From VXYL01 sp965199875 (GTDB lineage Bacteria > Pseudomonadota > Gammaproteobacteria > Pseudomonadales > Azotimanducaceae), in contig OZ241346.1 in assembly GCA_965199875.1 (NCBI GenBank), forward strand, positions 434,001 to 498,000: 64,000 nt of DNA. Reading direction: 5' to 3'. The notes below the pieces were generated by a model, which was not told the DNA's origin, did no database searches, and was given only the letters and a program-made list of their open reading frames with translations. This document shows positions 8,001-20,000 of this stretch, piece by piece. Positions within the stretch are counted from its first letter, which is position 1. The number at the start of each line of letters is the position of its first letter. The position numbers and the translations under genes were made by a program.

Positions 8001-11000
8001 GCCTCGGCGTCGGACAGGCGGTCGTGGTCCGCCACCGCCGTCACCGTCACCGTCTGCGCCGTGGCCCAGCTAGCCGCGTCGAACCGCAGCGTGCTCGTCG
8101 CCACCGCCAGGCCGGCCACGCCCGACGCCGCCACCGACACCGTCGTCGTGCCGCTCGCCGGCGGCGCCGTCAGCCTCACTTCGTACGTCGCCGTGCCGCC
8201 CTCGGCGATGGTCAGCGACGTGGGTTCCGCCACCACCCCGGCGGTCTGGGCGTCCGTCACGCGCACCGTCACGCCGGGGCGCCGGATCGGCGCCAGCGAG
8301 GCGTAGTTGCCCGTGCCCGTCACGGCGTGCGTCAGGTCAATGCTCTCGTCCTTGCCGTCGGCGTCCGCCACGCCGGCCACCGTCACGGTCCGCGCCGTGT
8401 CCCAGTTCGTCGCGTCGAAGGACAGCGTCGTCTGGTCGCCCGTCGTGCCCGTGTCCGTGTCCGCCGTCAGCTTCGCCGTGGCGCCGCCCACCGTCACCGT
8501 CGCCGCCGCCGTCGGCGCGACGTTCAGGCGCACCGTGTACGTCGCCGTCGCGCCCTCCGCCACCGTCAGATTCACCGGCGACACCTTCAGGCCCGCCACG
8601 TCGTCGTCCACGGCCGTCACGTCGACGTTGGCGATGGACACGCCGTCGTAGCCCCCTCCCGTCGGCGTGTGCGCGATCGTCTCCGCGTCGTCCGTCGTGT
8701 TGGCGTCGTCCACGCCCGACACCGCCACCGTCTGCGGAACCTTCCAGTTCTCCGCCGTGAACGTCAGCGTCCGCGGCACCGCCGTGGCGACGGCCGTGCC
8801 GGCCGTGGCCACCGCCACGCTCACGGGGCCGCCGACCGGCTGCGTGTCCAGAACCAGCGTGTACTCCGCCGCGCCGTTCTCCTGCACGTTCAGCGAGCTC
8901 GCGGACAGCGTCGCGCCCTTTGTGTCGTTGTCCACCACCGCGAACGTCACGGCGACGTCCGACACGTCGCCGTAGTCCGCGCCGGAGGGGTCGTGGGTCA
9001 GCGTCGCCGTCCCGCCCTCGCCGTCGTCGTCCTCGGCGGCGCGCACCGTCACCGTCTGCGGCGCGTTCCAGTTCGCGGCGTTGAACAGCAGCGTCGCCTG
9101 CTCGCCGAGGGCCGTCGCGTCCGCGTCCACCGTCACGGCGCCGTCGCTGCTGGCGATGGCCACCGCCACCACGCCGGTCGGCGCGCTGACCAGCCGCGCC
9201 GTGTAGGTCGCCGTCGCGCCCTCCGCCACGCTCAGCGTCGTCGTCGCCAGCGTCAGCCCCCGGGAGTCGTCGTCGGCCACCGTCACCCGCACCCGCGGGC
9301 CGCTCGCGACCCCGGGGATGCCCTGCACCGCATGGGTGATGAACGCCACGTCGTCCACCGCGTCGTCGTCCCCGCCGGCCGTCACGGTCACGAACGTCGG
9401 GATGTTCCAGCTGGATCCGTCGAAGGTCAGCGTGCCCGGGTCCACCGTCACGTCCGGGTTGCCGCTGGTCGCCCTCACCGTCACCGTGCCGGCCGGCTGG
9501 CCCGTCAGCGCTACCGTGTAGGTGCCGACGTTGTCGTTCGACGTGCCGGGATCTTCCTGCAGCGCCAGCTCCGTCGCCGACAGCGCCACGCCGAGAGCCG
9601 GCACCACGTCCACCGTGGCGGTGTCCAGGTCCCCGCCGAAGCGGTGCGCCGCCGCCCGCACGCGAACCGACAGCGTCGACTGCGCCGTGAAGTCCGTGGC
9701 GTCGAAGCGCAGCCGCAGCGTCGTCGACGTGGCGCTGGCGCGGATCGCCGAGGCGATGGACAGGCCGGCGATGGGCGGCGTCGTCGCCAGCTGGAAGCCG
9801 GACGGCGAAATGCTCGCTCCGAACGCCGTTCCCGACAGCACCACCGTCACCGCCGCGCCGTTCAGGTTCGTCTCCGCGAGCGCCGTCGGCGTCGTGGAGA
9901 CGATGCGCGCGGAGGCCGCCGGCACGGTGACCATGAACGTCACCGTGTCGCGGTCGCCCGGCCCCTGGTTGCTGTCGCCGTCGTCCACCGTGACCGTCAC
10001 GGTGGTGGAGATCGCCGCCGTCGGCGTGCCGCACACCGTGCGCGCGGTCGCGCAGTCCGGCAGGCCCAGCGACAGGCCCGCCGGCAGCCCCGACGGCGTG
10101 TAGACGTAGGCGCCGTTGCCGGCGGTCACCGCCGGCAGCAGGAACGGCTGGATGGCGACGCCGCCCGGGAAGGTCATCGCCGCCAGCGTGGAGGTGGCGA
10201 ACACCGGCGCCGTGTCCGGCTGCGCGTCCAGCTGCGGCGCCGCCGCCATGCCCCGGTACTTCAGGATCGGGTGCTGGTTCGCGCGCCCGAAGTCCCACGG
10301 GTCGGCGTCGTCGCCGTCGCCGGTGGCGCCGTCGCCGTCCACGTCCTGGTCGTCCCAGACCGCGTAGATGGCGCCGTCGGCGGGCGTGGCGACCGTGTCG
10401 TAGTCCGTCGGCGCCTGCAGCGCCGCCGTCGTCCTGCCCTCCGGCGAGATCGGCGGATCGTCCGCGTCGTCCGCAATGCCGCTCAGGCCCGTGTCCCAGT
10501 AGCTGGCGATCGCCACGCCGGCCCCCGGCGCGAAGCCCGCCTTCGTCGCGCAGGCGCCGGTCACCGTGCCGGTCGAGTAGCTGGTGTCGATGGCCAGCGA
10601 GTTGACCCCCGCCAGACCGCCGCCGCTGCCCGCCGCGTCCCCGCATTCCACCGCCGCCGCCGAGTAGCTCGCCGCCACCACGCCGCGGTTGTCGCCGACC
10701 AGGCCGCCGACTTCGTCGTCGCCGAACGCCGCCCCCGACGACCACGACGCGGCGATCCGGCCCCGCGACTGGCCGGCCAGAACGCCCACATGGTCCTCCC
10801 CGTCGCGGACGTGGGCGTCCGGCAGACCCAGCGCCACCACCTTCGCGCTGGGCGACAGCCCCGCGAACAGCCCCGAGTTGTCCCGCGCCCGGTTCACGAA
10901 CAGGTTGTCGATGATCTTCCCGTTGCCGTCGAACGTCGCGTTGAAGTGCGTCGTGGCGGTGACCGTGGTCGCCGGGCCGATGGGATCCCAGCCCTCGCCG

Positions 11001-14000
11001 CCGTGGTTCCAGGCGTCGTTGGCGTCGCCCGTGCCGCTCGCGTGCGTGGCGCCGCTGCCGTCGGTGTCGAAGTCCAGGTCGTTCAGCAGCTCGTAGCCCT
11101 TGCAGTCGTTGTCGTCGGCGTCGGCCGTCGTCGTCGGGCACGCCAGACCCGTGCCGGCGGCGTTGAACACCGCGTTGGCGAACGTGCTGGTGCCGCTGGC
11201 CGCGAAGTAGCTCGACGCCGCGCCGGATGCCGGCGCCCCGTCGCCGTCCAGGTCCCAGCGCACCGCGTCCAGCTGCGCCAGCGTCGAGATCTCGATCAGC
11301 CCGTCGCCGTCGGCGTCGTAGTCGTTGCGCTGCGACGCCGGGTCCTGCCCGCCGTACTTCAGCGCCGGGTAGTTCCAGGCGCTGCCGAAGTCCCAGGCGG
11401 CGTCGGCCGCGTCCACCGTGCCGTCGTCGTTGGTGTCGTGGCCGCCCCACGCGGCGAACGTGCTGGTCGCCGAGGTCGGCGTCTGCAGGCCGGCGGTGGT
11501 CAGCGCCGCGCCCAGGGCGCTGGCGCTCTGTCCGGACGTCTCGCTGTTCCAGTACGACGCCGTGGAGGTGCCGCTGGCGTTCTGGCCGACCAGGCCGCCG
11601 GTCGCCGGCGTCGAACCGGTGCCGGAGACGGCGCCCGTCGCGTAGGAGTTCGTGATGGCGGCGGCGGCGGTGTCGGTGCGACCGACCAGGCCGCCGAACC
11701 GCCCGGCGCCCCCTCCGCTGCCGCTCACCGCGCCGGTGGCGTAGCTGGCGACGACGGCGCCCTGCGACAGCCCCGCCAAGCCGCCGACGTCGATGTACAG
11801 CCCCGCTCCCGAAACGGCGGCCGTCGCGTGGCAGGCACGGAGAAAGCCGCCGGCGTGGACGCCCGCCAGACCGCCCGCGAGCGCGTCGTTGCCGAAGGAC
11901 GTGATGGAAACCGTGCCGCCGCGGACGTAGACGGCGGCCACGGTACCCCGGACCACCGCCGCCAGACCGCCGGCCCGGGCACGGGTGGAGCCGATGCTGG
12001 TCACGGCGACATCGACCAGCCCCAGGTTCGACACGCTGCTGCCCGTTCCCAGTTCCCCGAACAGCCCCCGGTCGCCGGCGCCGTTCGTGGTCAGGTTGGC
12101 GATCGTCCGGCCGTTGCCCTGGAAGGCCGCCGCGTAGGTGCCGCCGATGGGCACCCAGTTCGGGTAGTCGTCGTCCGCGTCCACGTCGCCGTCGTCGTCC
12201 GTGTCGAAGTCCAGGTCCGCCGTCAGCTCGTAGCCGGCGCAGTCGCCGTCCTCGCCGGCGTCCGGGCCGTCCAGGCAGCCCATGTCCTCCCCCGGCACCG
12301 AACCCGCGAAGGCGCCCTGGTACGTCGAGGTCGAGGCCGAGGGCGAGCCGTCGCCGTCCAGGTCCCAGCGCACCGCGTCCAGCTGCGCCAGCGTGGCGAC
12401 CTCGATCAGGAAGTCGCCGTCGGCGTCGTAGTCCGCGCCGGCCATCTCGGCGTCCTCGGCGGTGGCCCGCACCGTCGTCGTCTCGCCGCCGTACTGGGCG
12501 CCGTTCGCCTCGTTGGCGATGTCCGTCCACTCGCCCACCCGGTCGCCGTCCTGCTCGCCACGCACCGTCACCGTGCGCGCCGTCGCCCAGTTCTGCGCGT
12601 TGAACGCCAGGCTCCCCGGCGTCGCCGTGATCGCCGCGTTGGCGCTCGACACCGCCACCGTCACGTTGCCGCCCCCCGCCGGCAGCGTCGACAGCCGCAC
12701 CGTGTAGGTCCGCGTCTGCCCTTCGCGCAGCGACAGCGCCGCCAGCTGGTCGCCGGGCGTGTTCGGATCCGTGTCCACGATCACGCCCACGTCGTCGTCC
12801 GTCACCGCCGCCAGCAGCCGCGCCTCCACGCCGTCGTAGCCGCCGTTCGACGCCGTGTGCAGGATCTCCGCCTCCTCGCTGTTCGGATCGTCGTCGTCCA
12901 CCGCCTCCAGCCACGCCGTCTGCGCCGTGTCCCAGTTGCCGGTCGTGAACGTCAGCTCGCTCTGCAGCCCCGTCGCCGGCGCCGTGTCCACCGTCACCAG
13001 GCCCGGGTCGGCGCTCGTCGCCGTCACCGTCACCGTGCCCGTCGGCAGCGCCGACAGCTTCACCGTGTACGGCGTGCGCGCCGCCGCGCCCTCCGCCAGC
13101 GCCACCGGCCCGGCGTCCGCGACGGTCGCCGTGCTCGGGTCCGCGTCGAGCACGATCGCCGCCGTCTCGTCGTCCGCAACCGTCACGCCCACGCTCGCCG
13201 CCGTCGCCCCGTAGTTCGGCGACACCGCGTGGCTGATCGTCGCCATGCCGTCCGCCGCGTCGTCGTCGTCCCGGGGCCCCACCGTCACCGCCTGCGCCGT
13301 GTTCCAGTTCTGCGCCGTGAACGTCAGCGTGTTCTGCAACCCCGGCGTCCCCGTGTCCGTGTCCACCCTCGCCACGTCCGTGTCGCTGCTCGTCGCCGTC
13401 ACCGTCACCGCGCCCGTCGGCTGGCCGCCGAGGACCAGCGTGTAGGTGCTGCTCGCGCCTCCCTCCGTCAGCGTCATGCTGGTCCGGCTCACCGCCACCG
13501 ACGGCGTCGGCACGATGTCCACCGTCGGCGTCGTCAGCGCCCCGGCCAGCGTGTGCGCCGAATCCGCCACCGTCACCGACAGCGTGCGCACCGTGTCGAA
13601 GCCGCCGCCCGAATAGCCCAGCGTCAGCGTCGCCGACGTGTCGCCGGCGTTCACCGTCGCCACCGAGGCGACCCGCAGTCCCGGCAGGTTCGTCGTCGGC
13701 GTGAAGCTCGCTGCCGTCGCGCCAGCCTCGAACGCCGCGTTGGTCAGCGCCACCGTCGCCGTGGCGCCGTTCAGCGTCGCCTCCGCCAGCGCCGCCGGGG
13801 CGGAGATCGCCGCCGCCGGCACCACCACCTCCACCGTGAACGTCAGCGTGGCCTCGTCCGCGGACATCCTGTTCGAGTCCGCGTCGTGCGCGGTCACGGT
13901 CACGGTCGTCGTGGTGGCCGCCGTCGGCGTGCCGCACACCCGGCGCGGCACGTCGCCAGCGCAGCCGCCCGTGCCGTCGGCGTCGAAGACGAGGCCGTCC

Positions 14001-17000
14001 GGAAGACCTGCCGCCGCGTAGGTCAGCGCGCCGTTGCCGCCGCTCGCCGCCGGCGCCTCGAACGGCTGGATCGCCACGTCCTTCTGGAAGGTCCTGTTCG
14101 CCACCGTGGCCATGCCGAAGGTCGGCACCAGGTTCGGCTGCGCGTCCAGCTGCGGCGCCGCCGCCAGGCCGCCGTACTTCAGGATCGGGTGCTGGTTCGA
14201 CAGCCCGAAGTCCCACGGGTCCGCGTCGCCGCCGTCGCCGGTTTCGCCGTCGCCGTCCACGTCCTGGTCGTCCCACGACGCGTAGATGGCCTCGCCGGGA
14301 GAGCCGACGACCGTGTCGTAGTCCGTCGGCGCCTGCAGCACCGCCGTCGTCTTTCCCTCCGGCGGCTGCGGCGGGCTGTCCGTGTCGTCCCCGATGGTGG
14401 TCAGGTTCGTGTCCCAGTAGCTCGCCGGCTCCGTGCCGGGGCTGTTGCTCACCAGACCACCCTTGACGGTCCCGGGGCAGCTGCCGGTTATCCTGCCCAT
14501 CGCGTAGCTCGCCGAGATCACGCCGTCGTTGCGCGCCGCCAGACCGCCGTTGTGCGCCCAGCCCGCGTTGGTCGTGCATTCCACGTCCACCGCCGAGTAC
14601 GACGCCACGATCCGCGCCGACGCCGACCGCACCTCGGCCACCAGCCCCCCCACGCCGCCGGCGCCCTGCACCGTGCCGGTCGAGTACACCGCGGCTATGC
14701 GGCCGTTGTACGTGCCCGCCAGCGCCGCCAGCCGCACGCCGCTGCCCGTCACCGAGACGTCCACCAGGCCCAGCGAGCGCACCGTCGCCGCCGTCGTCGC
14801 CGTCGAGAACAGCCCGCGGTCGTCGCCGACGCCGCTCACGGTCAGGTGCTCGATCACGTGGCCGCCGCCGTCCAGCACCGTCGCCCAGCCCGGGATGGGC
14901 GTCCAGCTGGAGAACCGGTCGTTCGTGTCCACCGCGCCGCTGCCGTCGGTGTCGAAGTCGATGTCCGCGACCAGTTCGTAGCCGGCGCAGTCGTTGTCGT
15001 CGGCGTCGTCCTCCGTCGGCGGGCAGAAGCCCTCGCCGCTCGGATTGAACACGGCGTTGAAGAACGTGCTGGTGGCGAAGTAGCTCGACTCGTTGCCGGA
15101 CGACGGGGCGCCGTCGCCGTCCACGTCCCAGCGCATGGCGTGTAGCTGTCCCACCGTCGAGATGTCGATCAGCCCATCGCTGTCGGCGTCGTAGTCGTTG
15201 CGCTGGGAAGCCGGATCCAGGCCGCCGTGCTTCAGCGCCGGGTAGTTGTACGCGCTGCCGAAGTCCCAGGCGTCGTCGGCCGCGTCCACCGTGCCGTCGT
15301 CGTTCGTGTCGTGGTCGTCCCACGCGGCGAAGATGTCCGTCGAGGTCCCGTAGGCGGTCGGCGTCTGCAGGCCGGCGGTGGTCTGCGCCGTGCCCAGCGC
15401 GCTCGAACTCCGCCCAGTGGTGTCGCTGTCCCAGTACGACGCCGAAGCGCTGCCGCCGGCGTTCTGGCCGACCAGGCCGCCGTTCGCCGGACTCGAACCG
15501 ACGCCGGAGACGGCACCCGTCGCGTAGGAGTTCGTAACGACCGCGGCGGCGGTGTCGGTGCGCCCGACCAGGCCCCCGAACCGCCCGGCAGACCCCGCGC
15601 TGCCGCTCACCGCGCCGGTGGCGTAGCTGGCGGCGATGGGCGCCTGCGACAGCCCCGCCAGGCCGCCGACGTCGACGGAATACCCCGCTCCCGAAACGGC
15701 GGCCGTCGCGTGGCAGGCCCGGACCACGCCGCCGGCGTGGACGCCCGCCAGACCGCCCGCGAACGCGTCGTTGCCGAAGGACGTGATGGAAACCGCGCCG
15801 CCGCGGACATGGACGGCGACCACGGTTCCCCGGACCACCGCCGCCAGGCCGCCGGCCCGGCCGCGGACGCTGCCGACGCTGGTCACGGCGACGTCGGCCA
15901 GCCCCAGGTTCGACACGCGGCTGCCCGCTCCCAGTTCCGCGAACAGCCCCCGGTCGCCGGCGCCGTTCGTGGTCAGGTTGGAGATGGAGCGGTTGTTGCC
16001 GTGGAAGGTTCCCGAGTAGACGCCGCCGATGGGCGCCCAGCTGGGGTAGGCGTCGTCCGCGTCCACGTCGCCGTCGCGGTCCGTGTCGAAGTCCAGGTCC
16101 GCCGCCAGCTCGTAGCCGGCGCAGTCGCCCTCCTGGTCCACGTCCGGGCCGTCCAGGCAGCCCATGTCCTCCGCCAGCACCGAACCCGCAAAGATGGACA
16201 GGTAGGTCGACGTCGAGCTCGAGGGCGTCCCGTCGCCGTCCAGGTCCCAGCGCACCGCGTCCAGCTTCGCCAGCGAGTCGATCTCGATCAGGTTGTCGTC
16301 GTCCTCGTCGTGGTCCGTCCCCGTCGCCTCGTCGTCCCGCGCCGTGGCGGCGATGTCGATCGTCGCGGCGCTGGCGTACTGGCCGCTGCCGAACGGGTCG
16401 TTCGAGATCGTCCCCCGCTCGCCCACCCGGTCCGCGTCCTCCTCGGGGCGCACCCGCACCGTCTGCGCCGTGCCCCAGTTCTGCGTGTTGAACTGCAGGT
16501 TCGCCGTGCTGCCGAAGGTTCCGCCGGACGTTCCCGCCGCGATGTCGATGGCCGGGTTGTCGCTCGACACCGTCACCGCCACGGTGCCGCCCGTCGGCAG
16601 GGTCGAAAGGCGCACCGTGTAGGTCCGCGTCTGCCCTTCGCGCAGCGCCAGCGCCGTCAGCTGGTCGCCGGGCGTGTCCGGGTCCGTGTCCACGACCACG
16701 CCCACGTCGCTGTCCGCCACCGTCGCCAGCAGCCGCGCCTCCACGCTGTCGTAGCCGCCGTTCGACGCCGTATGCAGGATCTCCACCTCCTCGTTGTTCG
16801 GATCGTCGTCGTCCACCGGCGTCAGCCACGCCGTCTGCGCCGTGTCCCAGTTGCCCGTGGTGAACGTCAGCTCGCTCTGCAGGCCCGTCGCCGCGTCCGT
16901 GTCCACCGTCGCCGCGTCCGCGTCGCTGCTGGCGACGGCCACCGTCACCGTGCCCGTGGGCAGCGACGACAGCTTCACCGTGTACGGCGTGCTCGTCGCC

Positions 17001-20000
17001 GCGCCCTCCGTCAGCGCCACCGGGCCGGCGTCCGCGACGTTCGCCGTGGCCGGGTCCGCGTCGATCACGAGCGCCGCCGTCTCGTCGTCCGCAACCGTCA
17101 CGCCCACGCTCGCCGCCGTCGCGCCGTAGTTCGGCGACACCGCATGGCTGATGGTGACCGATTCGTCCGCCGCGTCGTCGTCGTCCCGGGGCTCCACCGT
17201 CACCGTCCGCGCCGTGTTCCAGTTCTGCGGCGTGAACGTCAGCGTGTTCTGCAAGCCCGGCGTCGTGCCGTCCGTGTCCACCCTCGCCACGTCCGTATCG
17301 CTGCTCGTCGCCCTCACCGTCACCGTGCCCGTCGGCTGGCCGCCGAGCACCACCGCGTAGGTGCTGCTCGCGCCGCCCTCCGTCAGCGCCAGGTTCGTCC
17401 GGCTCACCGACACCGACGGCGTCGGCACGACGTTCACCGTCGGCGTCGTCAGCGCCCCGACCAGCGCGTGCGCGGAATCCGGCACCGTCACCGACAGCGT
17501 CCGCACCGTGTCGAAGTTGCCGCCCGCGTAGCTCAGCGTCAGAACCGCCGACGTGTCGCCGACGCTCACCGGCGCCACCGAGCCGACCGACAGCCCCGCC
17601 AGCGGCGGGTCGATCGCCAGCGCGAAGCTGCCCGCCGGGACGCCGCCCTCGAACGTCGTGTTCGCCAGCCCCACCGTCACCGTCGCGTTGTGCAGGGCCG
17701 CCTCGCCGAGCGCCGCCGGCGACGCGATCGACGCCGACGGCACGACCACCTCCACCGTGAACGTCAGTTCGTCCTCGTCCGTGGCGCCGACGGTGCCGTC
17801 CGCGTCGCGCACGGTGATCGTCACCGTCACCGGCGCCGTGGTGGTCGCCGTCGGCGTGCCGCACACCGCGCGCGGCGCGTTGCCGGCGCAGCTGCCCGTG
17901 CCGTCGGCGTCGAACACCAGGCCCGTCGGCAGGCCGCTCTCCGCGTAGCTCAGGACGCCGTTGCCGCCGGTCGCCGCCGGCACCTGGAACGCCTGGATCG
18001 CCACGTCCTTCTGGAAGACCGCGGCCCCCAGCGTCGAGGTGGCGAACATGGGCGCCGTGTCCGGCTGCGCGTCCAGCTGCGGCGCCGCCGCCAAGCCCCG
18101 GTACTTCAGGATCGGGTGCTGGTTCGAGGGCCCGAAGTCCCACGGGTCCGCGTCGTCGTCGTCGCCGGTCGCACCGTCGCCGTCCACGTCCTGGTCGTCC
18201 CACGCCGCGTAGATGGCCTCGTCCGGATCGCCGACCAGCGTGTCGTAGTCCGTCGGCGCCTGCAGCACCGCCGTCGTCCGGCCCTCCGGCGGCTGCGGCG
18301 GGTTCTCCGTGTCGTCCATGATGCCGCTCAGGGTCGTGTCCCAGTAGCTCGCCGCCACCGTGCCTTCGTTGTACGCGAAGGCGCGCCGGAGGCCGCAGGG
18401 ACCCGTCACCGTCCCGGTCGAGTAGCTCGTCGCGATGGTGGAGCTCGCGCCGTTGGCGCCGACCAGCCCGCCGGCGGCGCGGTAGGCGCCGGCCTGCGTG
18501 CAGACCACGGTCGCCGTCGAGTAGCTCGCCACCACCGTCGACGTCGCCTGCGCCGCCCCCACCAGGCCGCCGACGTTGCCTCTCGCCGTCACCGAACCCG
18601 ACGACCACACCGCCGCGACGCGCCCGCGGCTCAACCCGGCCAGCATCCCCACCGTGCCCTGCCCGTCGCCCACGTAGGCGTCCGGCAGACCCAGCGACGT
18701 CACCAACGCGGCGTCCGACAGCGCCGAGAACAGCCCCGAGTAGTTGCGGCTGCGCTTCACGAAGAGGTTGTCGATGACGCGCCCGTTGCCGTCGAAGCGG
18801 GCGCGGTAGTGCGTCGCGGCGCCCGGCGTTTCGTTCGGGCCGATGGGAACCCAGCCGTCGTCGGCGTTGTAGTAGGCGTCGTCGGAGTCGCCGGCGCCGT
18901 TCGTGTGCGTGCTGCCGCTGCCGTCGGTGTCGAAGTCCAGGTCGTTCGCCAGCTCGTAGCCCAGGCAGTCGTTGTCGTCCGCGTCGTCCTCGGTCGGCGC
19001 GCAGAAGCCGACGCCGCTCGGATTGAACACCGGGTTGAAGAACGCGCCGAAGTAGCCCGACTCGTTGCCGCTGGACGGGGCGCCGTCGCCGTCCAGGTCC
19101 CAGCGCACCGCGTCCAGCTGCGCCAGCGTGGAAATCTCGATCAGCCGGTCGCCGTCGGCGTCGTAGTCGGTGCGCTGGTCGGCCGGGTCCAGTCCGCCCC
19201 ACTTCAGTACCGGATGGTTCAGCGCGGTACCGAAGTGCCACGGGTCCGCGTCCACGGCGCCGTCGCCGTCCAGGTCCTGATCGTCCCAGGCGTTGTAGAC
19301 GTCGCTGGCGCTGGCGCCGTACGCCGTCGGCGTCCACATCGCGCTCGACGACAGGCCCTCCGGCGAGGCCGAGTCGGTGTCGTCCGCGATGCCGGTCAGC
19401 CCCGCGTCCCAGTAGCTCGCCGTCACCGTGCCGCTGCTGGTGGACACCAGGCCGCCCCTGCGGTTCGCCGGGCAGTCGCCGGTGATCGCGCCCGCCGCGT
19501 AGCTCGTCGTGATCGTGCCGTCGTTGCGCGCCGCCAGCCCGCCGGCGCGCGCCCAGTTCTGGTTGCTCGTGCATTCCACCGCCACCGTCGAGTACGACGC
19601 CACGATCCGCGCCGACGTCGACTGCATCTCGGCCACCAGGCCGGCCACCCCGCCCGCTCCGCGCACCACGCCGGTCGCGTACACCGCCGCGACGCGCCCG
19701 TTGAACACGCCCGCCAGCGCACCCAGCCGGACGCCCGCGCCCGTTACCGAGACGTCCAGCAGGCCCAGCGCCCGGACCGTCGCGGCCGTCGTCGCCGTCG
19801 CGAACAGCCCGCGGTCGTCGCCGCTGCCGGTCACGGTCAGGTTGGAGATCGTGTGTCCCCGGCCGTCGAACGTCGTCGCCCAGCCGACCACGGGCGTCCA
19901 GCTGGCGAAGTCGTCGTCCGCGTCCACGTCGCCGTCGTCGTCGGTGTCGAAGTCCAGATCCGCGGTCAGCGCGTAGCCGCCGCAGGCGTCCGCGAGCTGG

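Noticed and set aside
6395..15145. A plus-strand open frame of about 2,900 codons, and another at 15227-21976
   Set aside because: Both lie antisense to the giant gene and are extremely rich in Arg and His with no domains; they arise from the high-GC codon pattern of the true gene.
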